NCBI GenBank assembly: GCA_963971305.1
Contig: OZ020311.1
Coordinates: 5,456,001 to 5,520,000 of the forward strand
DNA: 64,000 nucleotides
Source: Arcuatula senhousia
Lineage: Eukaryota; Mollusca; Bivalvia; Mytilida; Mytilidae
Direction of reading: 5' to 3'
A program made the position numbers and the translations under genes. This document shows, in pieces, positions 34,921-47,900 of the stretch. Positions within the stretch are counted from its first letter, which is position 1, and every line of letters begins with the position of its first letter. Below the pieces are notes generated by a model. That model had not been told where the DNA came from. It searched no databases and worked only from the letters and a program-made list of their open reading frames with translations.

Positions 34921-35397
34921 TTTTGTATAACATCTTGAGTACTTTTCAGGAAGTAAACGAGAAGCAACTTCCGACAGCTAGACTGAACAATATGTATCCA
35001 TATCTAAGCATGCGTTAAAAAAGTGCATGCAGAAAATGAATATTAGCTCCTTAAATATTGTAGATGTACAGATTTTGTTTACTTAACATATTATATAGAT
35101 GCATGCTAGAGAAATGTAACCTTATTTTTGACAAATTCGAACGTAAGTTTTGGCGTTTTTAGCATTGTGGGTGGACCGACAGACAGACGGTCTCTTTGAC
35201 AAGGAGAAAATTATAGGGATGCTGCATTTTTGTGTGAGGTCTTTTGCTGTTGGTCCTAAAGAAAACTGCAACCTAAATGCTTAAAGTATTGAGATGTAGA
35301 ATAAATGCCGATGAAACCATAGTAATTTTACAATTCACAAAAAGGATGAGTTGCGATAAGCCTCTTAGCCTACCATAGAAAAATAAAAATAAAGAAG

Positions 35398-35766
35398 GAA
35401 TGTGTCCATGGGACACGGATGCCCCCGCTGGCCCAAAACAGGAAGTAGAAGTCCGACAGGTCTGAAGGTCGCTTAGAACGTACAGTTTGTCATGCTGAAC
35501 GATCCTTCCAAGTTTTAAATCATTCTCATGTACGGTTCCGAGAAAAGCTTGACGGAAATTTTCATAGTCATGTTTACATATTTTCATATCGGCCTTAGTC
35601 CCAAACAAGGAAGTAGATGTCCGACAGGTCTGAAAATTGCTTAGGACGTACAGTTTGTCATACTGAACCATCCTACCAAGTTTGAGAAAAGCTTGACGGA
35701 AATTCGTACGGACGGACATGAGTAAAACTTAATGCCCCCCCCCCGACATGTCGTCGCGGGGGCATA
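35398..35766 (-). repeat. Dispersed repeat, inverted partner of 33,434-33,830
   Basis: Ends in CGCGGGGGCATAAAAA, the mirror of the other copy. The open frames across it are by-products of the repeat. Confidence 0.8.
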
Positions 35767-36356
35767 AAAATAGTAGGTGAATAGTGTCACCAAATGTCTC
35801 GTATTAAATTTGAATGCTTGTATTTTTATACAATTGACAAAGTCGACTGTAGTATATACTTTATTCTACTTTATAGAAAATGATGCTTAAAAACCCGAAA
35901 CAAAATGTTTTAACATTGAGCCGAACGGAAAGTGAAGTAAAAGAGTGTTGTATATCCTTTCCAGAAGCATGGTCTTGCATAGGCGGAACAAACTCCATAT
36001 TTTTTTTTCAAAAGCGTGCATTACTAAAACATGAAAACACTTTTTTTTTTGTGAAAGCTGCAAGACATACTGAAAAATTAAAAAGTCTTTAAGACTTTAC
36101 TTTTTACCTCTTAGTCAATAGCTAATAATATCTAAAATTCCTTTCGTTTTTTAACGCATAATAAATAAATTCAAGTTCAAAATTATCATGTAAAACAAAA
36201 AAGATTCTTCTAGTGTTAAAACACCTTATCGCCCGACTGTTGTGTTATTCTTTTGGACTTTATGTAAAAAAAATAGATATAGTAGATATAATGCCAAGCT
36301 CTGTATTCTAGTAATTCATCACACAATTTCATTTTTATAAAGGTTTTATCTTTAGC

Positions 36357-36516
36357 AGAGGCGCTTGGGTCCAGGATTTTTTTTTAATATAATAACGTGT
36401 ATATAAAAATTTTCATCTCCTCTATTTATATACTATTTCCACATAGTATATAGAGGAGATGAATTCTTTTATATACACGTTATTATATTTAAAAAAAATC
36501 CTGGACTCAGGCGCGG
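36357..36516. mobile_element. Palindromic MITE, arms about 75 bp
   Basis: The left arm starts GGCGCTTGGGTCCAGGATTT and the right arm mirrors it through AATCCTGGACTCAGGCGC. Both arms carry AATAACGTGTATATAAAA and ATCTCCTCTAT. The centre is about 12 bp. A half copy is at 19,795-19,885. Confidence 0.8.
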
Positions 36517-36665
36517 AAAGGCGCCTGTGATCTTTAGTATTTTTTCTTATTCAAAATAAAGATTTGCATGAAAAATTAATCTATTCTTCTATTACACTTT
36601 TGCATCTTGTTCTTTTGCACAACTACAAAAGATTATTTATTTATGAAAGAACAAACTATTTAGCT

Positions 36666-36816
36666 ACAAAAAAAGTGTAAGGCTGTGCAACAAATATTTT
36701 GGCGCATCTAAAGGCGGAAAATAAAAATTGACAATTTTTATCTTCCGCCTTTAGATGGTCTAAATTAAGGCCTTATCGCTATCCATCCTTTAAAATGTTG
36801 ACACCTTACATTTTTT
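36666..36816. mobile_element. Palindromic element with near-contiguous arms
   Basis: The inner arms 36,705-36,730 and 36,732-36,757 are almost perfect inverted copies (CATCTAAAGGCGGAAA side), with outer ends AAAAAAAGTGTAAGG and CCTTACATTTTTTT giving a second, weaker paired layer. Confidence 0.7.
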
Positions 36817-37294
36817 TCTGAAAAAAAAAGGCTTTGAGAAAAGAAAAGTTTTTGACGTGAGATTTTTATCATGAAATTTTATTAACGAAAACAATTATTA
36901 AGAAAAGCAAAAAAAGCCTTAACTTCATAGTTACTGAGTGCGTGTATTAACTTAGTATGAATAGTTAGAAATATTATAAAGTACCACATTCTCTAATTTT
37001 TGAAAAATGTTTGAGTCTTATCATAGGAGAAGATGAACAAAAGGAATGGCATTTTATGGGTGGAAATATTAAAAGAACAACAACAGGCAATTGAGTCTTC
37101 AATGACACATGCATGTTAGAATTCCAAAACTTTAAGGTTATAGATACATGTAAATGTACAACATTTTATGAATATAAGGAAAATCAGTTCATTAAAACGC
37201 ACTTGGTGTATGACGTACGAACAGACTGACAAGTAAAGAATCTCTGACGTGGGGCCACTAGGCGTTCTGCCCAACTTTGCACCAGCCTAAAACT

Positions 37295-37400
37295 AATATG
37301 TAATAAAGCCTAGGGAGGGAATCGAACCCTCGTGCGTCAGAGTTCTAAAACATAGAAGTAATTTTGTTCAGGTCGCTTGTCTAGATCTAATCATAAGCAA
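37295..37400 (-). repeat. Possible tRNA-derived SINE fragment
   Basis: On the minus strand GAGGGTTCGATTCCCTCCC reads as a tRNA T arm, with a perfect pol III B box (GGTTCGATTCC). I cannot find a convincing A box or a full cloverleaf, so it is not a tRNA gene. A decayed SINE is the simplest reading. Confidence 0.35.
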
Positions 37401-37839
37401 AAGGTCCATTTCCTCCTCTTTTTACTTAAGTTCACAAAAATGTTTAAAATTTGTAGATACAATATAGTACTGTTTCCAACATTTATTAGTTTAGCATCTA
37501 TTCAAAAAATGCTTTAGTGTGCATGCAGTTTCCTGAAAACAAAATTTACAAAACTTTTTCGTTTTATTTTGAAAATTTCAAGCCGACTTTGAAACTTTAA
37601 TACTTTTTTTTTCATCTACCTTTATCATCACCCAATTCTTTTATAGACCTATCTTTCAGTAGCCTGAAAATATCATAAAAAAATTCCTAATGACTATTAT
37701 GACTTGTATAAAATACACTCCATATTTGGTGGATTCCAAATTGTGGTTGCATGAAATCTGAACCAATTTATAGCTGTAGGTCCATTTCACATATTATACA
37801 TTTTCTATAGACTTTAACCATCCCTGAGTGCACCATGGT

Positions 37840-40800
37840 GCTATTTCTGTTTTCATAGTGCAAGATTGCTATAAAAAAACCCGAATAAATAGGGGTTCAA
37901 AAATGTTCTTGGGAGTAATTCAGTGAACCTTGACCTACTAGTATTTAGTAATCCAGTCCTAACTCAAACTAAAACAATTTCGATAGACTTGATCATTCCC
38001 TATGGCCCCTATAAGACCCGTGGTGCCAAGTCCTTTTTTGTGGTGCAAGATGACTGTACCCACGTATATAAACGTGGGTATCAAAATTTTCTCTGACAGT
38101 GATCCAAGGGAAACCGGGTCTATTAAAAATTGTAGGCTTTACTTATATGGACTAATAAACATAGTTTAGACAATCTTGGACCAACCCTAGGTTATAAATG
38201 GCCCGTGGTGCTAGGTCCGTTTCCATGGTGCAAGATTTCAATGTAAAGCCATGTTATATGTGGGTGTTTGACAATGTTTTGACAGTGATCCAATAGACTG
38301 TGGATCTATTTAGTAGAATTTTAGGCCTTACTCATATAGACCCCCCCCCCCACACAATTTCGTTATACTTGAACCTTCACTGGGACTAATATGCCCCGTG
38401 GTGCAAGGTCCGTTTCCATGGTGCAATATTTCTATATAAAGTCATGTAATGTACGATGGTTCGAAATTTTATTTGACAGTGATCCCTTTATCCAAGGGAT
38501 CACGAGTCTATCTCAAACTTTAGGACTAGCTCATATGGACCCACATACACAATTTTGCTAGACTTGAACTATCACTGGAACCCATATTCCCCGTGGTGCA
38601 AGTGGTCCGTTTCTATGGTGCAAGATTTCTATGTAAAGTCATGTTATACATGAAATGCATATGGGTTCGAAATGTTTTTTGCAGTGATCCATTAGATCCC
38701 GGACCTATTTGGAATGCTAGGCCTAACTCATATGGACCCACATGCACAATTTTTATAGACTTGAACCATCCCTGGGACCCATAGGCCCCGTGGTGCAAAG
38801 TCCCTTTCCATGGTGCAACATTTCTATATAAAGTCATGTTATACATGAAATGCATAAGGGTTCGAATTTTATCTTTTACAGTGATTCATTGGACCCCGAA
38901 CCTATTTAGAATGTTAGGCCTAACTCATATGGACCCACATACACAATTTCGATAGACTTGAACTATCCCTGGGATCCATAGGCCCCGTGGTGCAAAGTCC
39001 GTTTCCATGGTGCAAGATTTCTATATAAAGTCATGTTATACATGAAATGTATGAGGGTTCGATTTTTTTTTACAGTGATCCATTGGATCCCGGACCTATT
39101 TAGAATGTTAGGCCTAACTCATATGGACCCACATACACAATTTCGATAGACTTGAATCATCCCTGGGACCCATAGGCCTCGTGGTGCAAAGTCCGTTTCC
39201 ATGGTGCAACATTTCTATATAAAGTCATGTTATACATGAAATGCATGAAGGTTCGAATTTAATCTTTTACAGTGATTCATTGGACCCCGAACCTATTTAG
39301 AATTATAGGCCTAACTCATATGGACCTACATACACAATTTCGTTAGACTTGAACCATCCCTGGGACCCATATGCCCCGTGGTGCAAAGTCTCCCTTTCCA
39401 TGGTGCAAGATTTCTATATAAGGTCATGTTATATATGAGGGTTCAAAATTTTCTCTGACAGTAATCCATTGGACCCCGGACCTATTACAAATGGTAGGCC
39501 TAACTCATATGGACCTATATACACAATTTTGATTGACTTGAACTATCCCTGGGACCCATAGGCCCCGTGGTGCAAAGTCCTTTTCCATGGTGCAAGATTT
39601 CTATATAAAGTCATGTTATACATGAAATGCATGAATGTTCGAAATTTTTTCGACAGTGATTCATTGGACCCCGAACCAATTTAGAACGCTAGGCCTAACT
39701 CATATGGACCTACATACACAATTTCGATAGACTTGAACCATCCCTGGGACCCATAAGCCCCGTGGTGCAAAGTCTCCCTTTCCATGGTGCAAAGTTTCTA
39801 TATATGGTCATGTTATATATGAGGGTTCAAAATTTTCTCTGACAGTACTCCATTGGACCCCGGACCTATTACGAATGCTAGGCCTTACTCATATGGACCC
39901 ACATACACTATTTCGATAGACTTGGACCATCCCTGGGACCCATAGGCCCCGTGGTGCAAAGTCCCTTTCCATGGTGCATCATTTCTATCTAAAGTCATGT
40001 TATACATGAAATGCATGAGGGTTCGAATTTTTTTTTTGACAGTGATCCATTAGATCCCGGACCCATTTAGAATGCTAGGCCTAACTCATATGGACCTACA
40101 TACACAATTTCGATAGACTTGAACTATCCCTGGGATCCATAGGCCCCGTGGTGCAAAGTCCCTTTCCATGGTGGTGCAAGATTTCTATATAAAGTCATGT
40201 TATACATGAAATGCATGAAGGTTCGAATTTTTTTTTTACAGTGATCCATTGGATCCCGGACATGTTTAGAAATTAGGCCTAACTCATATGGACCCACATA
40301 CACAATTTAGATAGATTTGAACTATCCCTGGGACCCATGTGCCCCGTGGTGCAAGGTCCGTACCCATGGTGCAATAATTCCACGTAGTACAGCTATGTTA
40401 TGCACGAGGATTTAAAATTTTCAAATTTTCTTTAAAAGTAATACAATGGATCCCGGACCTATTTAGAATTTCAAACCTTACTCATATGGACCCACACACA
40501 CAATTTCTATAGAATTGAATTATACATGGGGGTCAAAGGTTCCGTGGTTTAAGGTTCGTTTTCATGGTGCAATAATTCTATGTAAAGCCATGTTTTACAT
40601 AGAGGTTTGAAATTTTCTCTGAAAGGCGATTTAGTGGAAACCCGAGCCTATTTAAAATTCTAAACCTAACTCATTTAGACCCACATACTTAATTTTTATA
40701 GAATTAAACTATCAATGGGCCAATAGAACCCGTGGTGCAAGGTTCGTTATCATGGTGCAAAAATTATATGTAAAGCCATGCATGTTATGCACGATCGAGG

Positions 40801-41545
40801 GTTCGATTTTTTTTTTTAGAGTAATATAATAGACCCCGGACCTATTTAGAATTTTAAACCTTACTCATATGGACCCACATACTCAATTTCTGTAGAATTG
40901 AACTATCTATGGGGCCCATAGGCCGCGTGGTGCAAGGTTGGTTTTTCATGGTGCAAGATTTTTACCTAAAGCCATATAATACGTAGGAGTTTGAAATTTC
41001 TTTGAAAGTGATTCAATGGACCCTGGACCTATTTAAAATTCTAAACTTAACTCATATGGACCCGCATACACAAGTTTTATAGAATTGAACTATCCCCTGG
41101 GGTCCATATGCCCCGTGGTGCAAGGTTCCTTTTCATGGTGCAAGAATGGTAGATATGTAAAGCCATGTTATACATAGAAATTTGAAATTTTCTTTGAAAG
41201 TATCATAATGGACCCCGGACCTGCTTTGAATTATAGACCTAACTCAAATGGACCCATTAACACAGTTTCGTTAGATTTGAAGGTCCCGTGGTGCTATATC
41301 CTTTTTTTGTCAAGGCAGTGGTGCTTGCAAGATTTCTAAACCATGCTTTTAAGCCATATGGGAAGAGGAAGGGGGCTCTCAAGTTTTCTTTTTCTTTTTC
41401 AAACAATGGTCCATTAATTTACCCGGGACCCAAAATATAATATTCAATGCTTAACCACAATTTTGATAGATGATCATAGATTTTTACAATCTCAGTGACC
41501 AACGGGTCTAGTGGTGCTTAGTCCGTTTTTCATGGTGCTTCCTAT
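37840..41545 (-). repeat. Satellite array, reverse: same monomer, more diverged
   Basis: Units are the reverse complement of the 27,874-31,675 array, recognised by CCCGTGGTGCAARGTCC, CCATGGTGCAA and CTAACTCATATGGACC, with about 190-200-bp spacing. Similarity is best between roughly 38,600 and 40,300 and falls off at both ends. The array ends about 210 bp before the 22-bp end repeat. Open frames here are chance products. Confidence 0.92.
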
Positions 41546-41753
41546 CTAACGTAAAATGTTTTTGAGGTTTCTACATTTAAATTTCTATTAAGAATATTCT
41601 TTTGGTAACATTATATTATTTTGAATTTATTACATATGAATTTGAATCATTTTCAATGTGTTTTTAACTATTCCTTTTCCATCTTTTTCGGGACACTTTT
41701 CATGTATTAGGTACATCCCGCATGTCACATGATTTAAAGAACCAATAAGACGG

Positions 41754-41775
41754 TGGTGCTTATAGTGGTTGTTGT
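41754..41775 (-). repeat. Right outer end of the 14-kb inverted structure
   Basis: Exact reverse complement of 27,802-27,823. It lies only 186 bp before the VARS1 start codon, so the VARS1 promoter must overlap or abut the repeat edge. Confidence 0.6.
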
Positions 41776-41961
41776 CACGTTTCTATATATTTATTATAAG
41801 TCGTTTGTCCATGTGTCTCCCCTGTGTGTCTGCTGCAATCCCAAAATTGATAAAAATCTGCATATTTTACCATTATTACATAAAATTTCATCATTTATAG
41901 TAGTATATATTCTATTCCTAAGTTGTCTTTCTACACTCTTTAAGATCCCCACCATTTTAAG

Positions 41962-44900
41962 ATGGAAAATGGCGAATCAGCTTCCGGGGATGGCACCAAA
42001 AAAGTAAAAACAGAAAAGGAATTGTTAAAGGAAAAACAAAAGCAAGAGAAGCTAGAGAAGTTCAAAGCAAAACAAGAAAAGCTTAAACAGCAACAAGAGC
42101 AGCAGAATAAAAAAGAAGGAGATGGTCAGGTAACATGGGAAATAGATCATATAAAATTAGATTTAGAAATTCTGGTGGATCTTAGAGCCAAATGCACAGA
42201 CCTACATGTATGTTGATCTCAAGAACAGGTAGATAATTTCACTGATGCACAAATGGCATTAAGAAGGATAGGGTTGGTAAAACTTAGAAACACACATATT
42301 TCTCAACCCCCACTCATAAGGGAGGGGAAATCACCTGTTTGTTCATCTGTCTGTAACAAACTTTCGTAACAGATTTCTCGGTTTTAATGAAGGGATTGAT
42401 TTGAAATTTGGTAAACAGCTAAAGCATGATGAGTTGTACCTTGCCTTCCCTTTCCAGGTCAGTTGCACATCTACTTCCGGTTTTCTTTTCCGACTAAGAC
42501 TTTTTAAGCGTCAATAATACACATATTTTCGTAACATATTTCTCGGCTTCTACTGGGATGATTGATTAAAAATGTGTACAAAACTTTTTTATGATGAGAT
42601 GTACTGTGCCTCCTCTCTCCTGGACAGTCAGGCATCTACTTCCTATTTTCCGAACGGTCAAGTGGGGGTATCCTTAGCATGACTAAGTGCAAAACTTTGT
42701 TTATTTGGCCTCTCTTTCATATTACAGTTTGCATCTTTTAATACATGTTGTACATATGCACTTGCTTCAAAGTCATAATTATGTTTATTTTTTTACAGAA
42801 GAAGAAGGAAAAGAAAGAAAAAGAAAAAGTTGTCATTAAATATGAAGGGAATACAAAACCAGGAGAGAAGAAAGGTATATATATTTGTATATACATGTAT
42901 ATTCATGAAAATAGTTTAAAGTCTTTCAGTTTTAGAAATACATTTAAGTGCTTGCCTGTTTGCTCTCACAGCTGAAATTGAGAGGGGCAGCTTGAGGTCT
43001 TCATGTATAACCACTTGCCTGATGGACAAGTGAATTTGCCGGTATTGAATTTTTCAACATGATAGTGGTGACATGTTTTGTTCATATAAAGGCATGTTAA
43101 ATCCCAATTCTTCCACAAGTATCGATCTCTTATTGAAAAATTTAATTGTACACATCGTTTTCTTATAGTGAAAGGAATATCACATCCTGAATTTTATGGT
43201 AATGTTTTTTATAAAGCTAACAAATTTAAAAGCAATCCATTAGAAATGAAAAATTGGCTTCAAAATTTATTACAGAAAGGATATGAATTAAATATCTTGG
43301 TTAAATCTTTGAATTTAGTGTTTTTTGGCAGAAATATTGATAACTTGATACTTGCTTTAAAACTTCCATAAACGTTTTTACTAATGTCATTTTTAAGCAT
43401 TATAGCGATCAAGCGTGTCGGTTTTGTGTGATGACACCTCACTAAATCATTATTGTTTGAAGTGTTGTGTCTGATTTAAAATTGATACGTTTGATTTTTT
43501 TACATCAGTGGATTGATGATTCTCAGCTAGCTGTCAGTAACAGCGAGTGTTCTATAAAGAGTTCCTTTTCCGTCCTTTTGTTTGTTCTTGTTTTTTGTCT
43601 TAGGTTCTCTCTAGTGGAATTAGACTTTGATCGATTTGATTTTTATTGTGTGTTTAGTTTTTGTGCTTTGTCTTGGAATATTGATAGGGGGAAGGTTGGG
43701 CCCAAAAAACTAGTTTAACCCTGCCACATATTACATGTGCCTGTCCTAAGCCAGGAATCTTTGACAAAGCTTTTGTTTGTACTTGTCTTTTTGATGTTTT
43801 CTGTTCCTTGTTTAAGAAGGGGGTCTATCTGTGACTATTTCAGGGCTGGATTTGAATTATATACATTTTATTTAGACCATGGGCCAATTGCAGAACCGCG
43901 AGCAGTGCGAAATGGCCTCGTTGAAGGCTGCTGGCGGTTGTCCATTGTGGTTTTTCTAAATTGCCGTTTAATTGTTGGTTGTGTCGCGTACACTTATTCC
44001 ACATCTCATTATTTTCTATTTGAATTGGCCATTGGCCAATTTTTTACAAAAAATTATATCTAGCACTAAAAGTGCTTACATGCCAGTGTTTATTTCAGAG
44101 ACAGTTATTTAAAATGGTGTATTAACACATGATTTATGTGTAAAAGTGTGTATTGCATAGATGTATTTCCTATAGGATGTAAAACAAACACAAAAATTTA
44201 GTAACAAATGCTTGAATCTAAAAAACAACTCATAGCAATACATGTAGTACCCTTTAATTGAAATGTCTCCATCTTATTTCTCTTCAGATATATCAGGCAC
44301 CATGCCCGATGCTTACAGCCCTCCCTATGTTGAAGCTGCCTGGTATGACTGGTGGGTGGAACAGGGCTATTTTAAACCAGAGTATGGCGTAAGTGTAGTA
44401 TTTTTGTATCAGATGTATGAATGAGACATTTACAACTTGAAGTTATTTTTAGATGCCAACATTTTCTGTAAAACAGCTGCAGTTAATCTAAAATGCATTT
44501 TCAACTGTGACAGGAAAAATACCAACTCTCCATATAGTCATTATTACTGCTCACAATTAATTTGTATGATGTTAGGGGCTAAAGACTGATAAACTGTTTT
44601 CCAAAAACAATTGTCAGTCTTAATTTTTTTGCATATCTCTTACATTGCCTTTTATTTTTTTTTCTTCAGGGACGGGACTTCACTAATGCTGCCTATGAGG
44701 ATAAGTTTGTGATGGTCATACCACCCCCTAATGTTACAGGGTCACTACATTTAGGCCACGCCTTAACCAATGCTGTAGAGGATGCTATTACTAGATGGTA
44801 AGGTTTTGTTGCCTACATTACTAAAGCAGGTCCGAAAACTGCTAAGGGATGAATGCTGGTCAATTTTTGATTTTTTCACATTTTTACATTCAAAGTAGGC

Positions 44901-47900
44901 TATTAAATGCTAAACCTATGAAAAAGTCAAAATATAGCCTTTTACCACCAAATTTATTTTTTTCTGTTAGTCTAATTATTTAAAAAAAAACGATTTTTTT
45001 TTTTTGGCTTGTTTTGTACCTCCACCTTGATTTTTTAAAAATACCTTGTTTTTTTTTAGACAGAGCAGTATACATCCATAGATATGTCTGCTCATGGAGT
45101 GTTCAGTTGTGCATCTTCTTTTATAGACAATAATACATAATAAACAGTATTTTTCACTAATCTTTACAGCTATAGATAAGTGATGAAACATTGACTTTTT
45201 ACTAGACTTGAATTTCGAATATGATAGATGTGTATTACATTGATATTTAAGAATATATATATTGTACACAAATTGTACATATGTTTTAGGCATAGAATGC
45301 ATGGCAAGATTGTATTATGGAATCCTGGTTGTGATCACGCTGGTATAGCTACACAGGTTGTTGTGGAGAAAAAATTGATGAGGGAGAAGAAATTATCTAG
45401 ACATGATTTGGGAAGAAAGAAATTTGTAGACGAGGTCTGGAAATGGAAAAATGAGTAAGATTTTATGGTTAACGAGGTACACAAAACTTCAGTTAGGTTT
45501 TTTTAGGGTATATTATAAAGCTAACTTTAATCAACGAGCAAATAATAAAGCAACAATTGAATGTAAATCATAAATGATTGGTACACAAAAATGTTGATAT
45601 GCTGAAAAACAAAACCCCCAGCAGTAACACTGACACCTTTTACATTATGAAGAAATCTCTCCTTTTTGTTCCATCTACATGTACAAAGTAGAGGGCAAAT
45701 ATAGTGTTTGGGTCCCTTTGTCCACAATTTTGTGATCCTAAATGAACATGTTTCATAGCCTAATGCAAACTGCTTAACAATTAATTTCTTTCATCAGGAA
45801 AGGTGATAGGATCTACCATCAGTTGAAGAGTCTGGGAGGATCTTATGATTGGGACAGAGCCTGTTTTACTATGGACCCGGTAGGTTTTACTTAAAGTTTA
45901 GCACAGTATCCTTTTAGTAATTACGAATTCTTTGGTAACAATTTACTCTATATTATATTGAAATGTGTCAGAAGTATTTAAAAATGTTGAATGTTGGATC
46001 TGCCAGTTTTCTGTTTCAACGTTTTGAAAACGTCTATGTCTCATACACATGTTGCCAAAAAATCCTTCACTCATACCAGCTATCATTTGATATTTTATGG
46101 TATTTTGATTTTCACCAATTCAGTAGGTTTTGCATAACAAAAAATCAAAACAAAAAGCGCCTACTGGCCTCATTTTTCATTGTGGTCTTTTGAAATTAAC
46201 CCTTGTTTATGTAGGCTGTGTCACGTACACTTATTCCACATCTCATTGTCTTCTATCATACATTAAGAGGACTTTGTGTAAACAGTCATTTAATTTCGAA
46301 AGATTGTTTTTTTTTTAAATATTCCATGAAGAAAAATACATGATACACCCAAAGGAATTAAGAAATAAAATATCTTTGAGGTTAGTTTTACCAACAACCA
46401 TTTCAACACTGCCATCTTCTGACAAAATAGCTTCTGAAAAATAAAGTTATTTGACTTACAAAATTTTGGAGGAGACAAAAAAGGATATACATGTACAATG
46501 TACTTTGTTTTATACCATCATTATAATCTGTACCTATTACATTTTACAGAAACTTTACAGGGCAGTGCAAGAGGCCTTTGTCAGATTACATGAACAGAAA
46601 TTGATTTACAGATCTGTGCGACTAGTCAACTGGTCATGTACACTCAAGTCAGCTATATCAGATATTGAGGTAATTTGCACATGGAAGATGAAAACCATCA
46701 TTTATTTTCATGCCCAAAATAAAAATTAACTTACAGATCTACATGTATATGGTTAGTCAAATGGTCTTATACACTTAAGTCAGCCATATCAGATATATAG
46801 ATAACTACATGTAGTTCATTTAACATAAAAACCAATATCTATAGATAACTAGATCATTTAACATAAAAACCATTGCCTATTTTCATGTGAATAAAATACA
46901 AAATGAAGTTTCAAAGTTTTGATTCATAAATACATCCATAGATGGTTAATGATTTGGTATGCATGGACAAAACAGTTATATTTAAGAAATCAAAAAATGC
47001 CTCATGGAAGTCGTATCATGGTATTGTTATGTTTTTTAGGTTTTCGCAAGTATAAGTTATATCTAAATTCTATATACATGTAATAAGTGAAATGAAAAAT
47101 TAGCTATGCAGTATAAACCTCCACTCTGGTTGATATTTTATGAAATATGACTGTTTCCTACAGGTTGACAAGAAGGAATTGACAGGAAGAACCTTGTTAC
47201 CAGTCCCAGGATATAAAGACAAGGTGGAGTTTGGTGTCATTGTGTCATTTGCTTATCAGGTTGAAGATTCAGGTACAAATGTTCTCAAGCCAAATTATGA
47301 CTATTTAGCTTCTACACATGTAGATAAAAATGTTTACGTTCAAATTCAACGATAAGACATGTGATTGTCATCCTGCCTCCTGCCATTAAACACATTTTGT
47401 TTTGTTTTTAGAGTTATCATTTTGATTTGCTAGAGATTAGGGGTGTAACGATATACTCTTTTCTGGCAAATAATATGTATTACAATATTCTACTTGGATC
47501 TCGGTATGTATCGTGATACAAAAACTTAGTTAACTTAAAAAATTCTTTGACTGTGAATTCCTGGAAATTGGTAAGGGTTTTCTGTATTTGATCTCATTTG
47601 CGCATGTGCAGCAAATTTTGTTGACAGTTTCATTCCCCAGCTGTAAAAAAAAACCCAGTTTTATTTATTGATATATTAAAGCAAAATACATCGGCTGTCA
47701 TAAAATAAAAGAGTAGCAACAAGATATATTATGCTGAACTGTAAAGTTTAACAAGAGAACAATATCATTTGTATCGTTTACAGTTTGGCATTTGACAATT
47801 GAACTGTTGATCAAAATAACATGATTTGGTACATACATGGAATCATTTTCCCCCTACTACAAATTTGTAAATTGGTTCATTTAGTACTAAAACTTGAGTA

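Noticed and set aside
37295..37400. tRNA gene on the minus strand
   Set aside because: Only a T-arm/B-box match. No cloverleaf, acceptor stem or clear A box.
38593..38855. Open frames of 63 and 80 codons on both strands inside the right array
   Set aside because: They follow the satellite sequence, are not kept in neighbouring monomers and resemble no protein family.
27802..41775. Target-site duplication for the 14-kb structure
   Set aside because: ACGT occurs on both sides, but not in direct-repeat register with the 22-bp ends.
43424..43480. Plus-strand GTGATGA ... CTGA in VARS1 intron 2
   Set aside because: No supporting terminal stem and no guide. It is within a dispersed repeat region.
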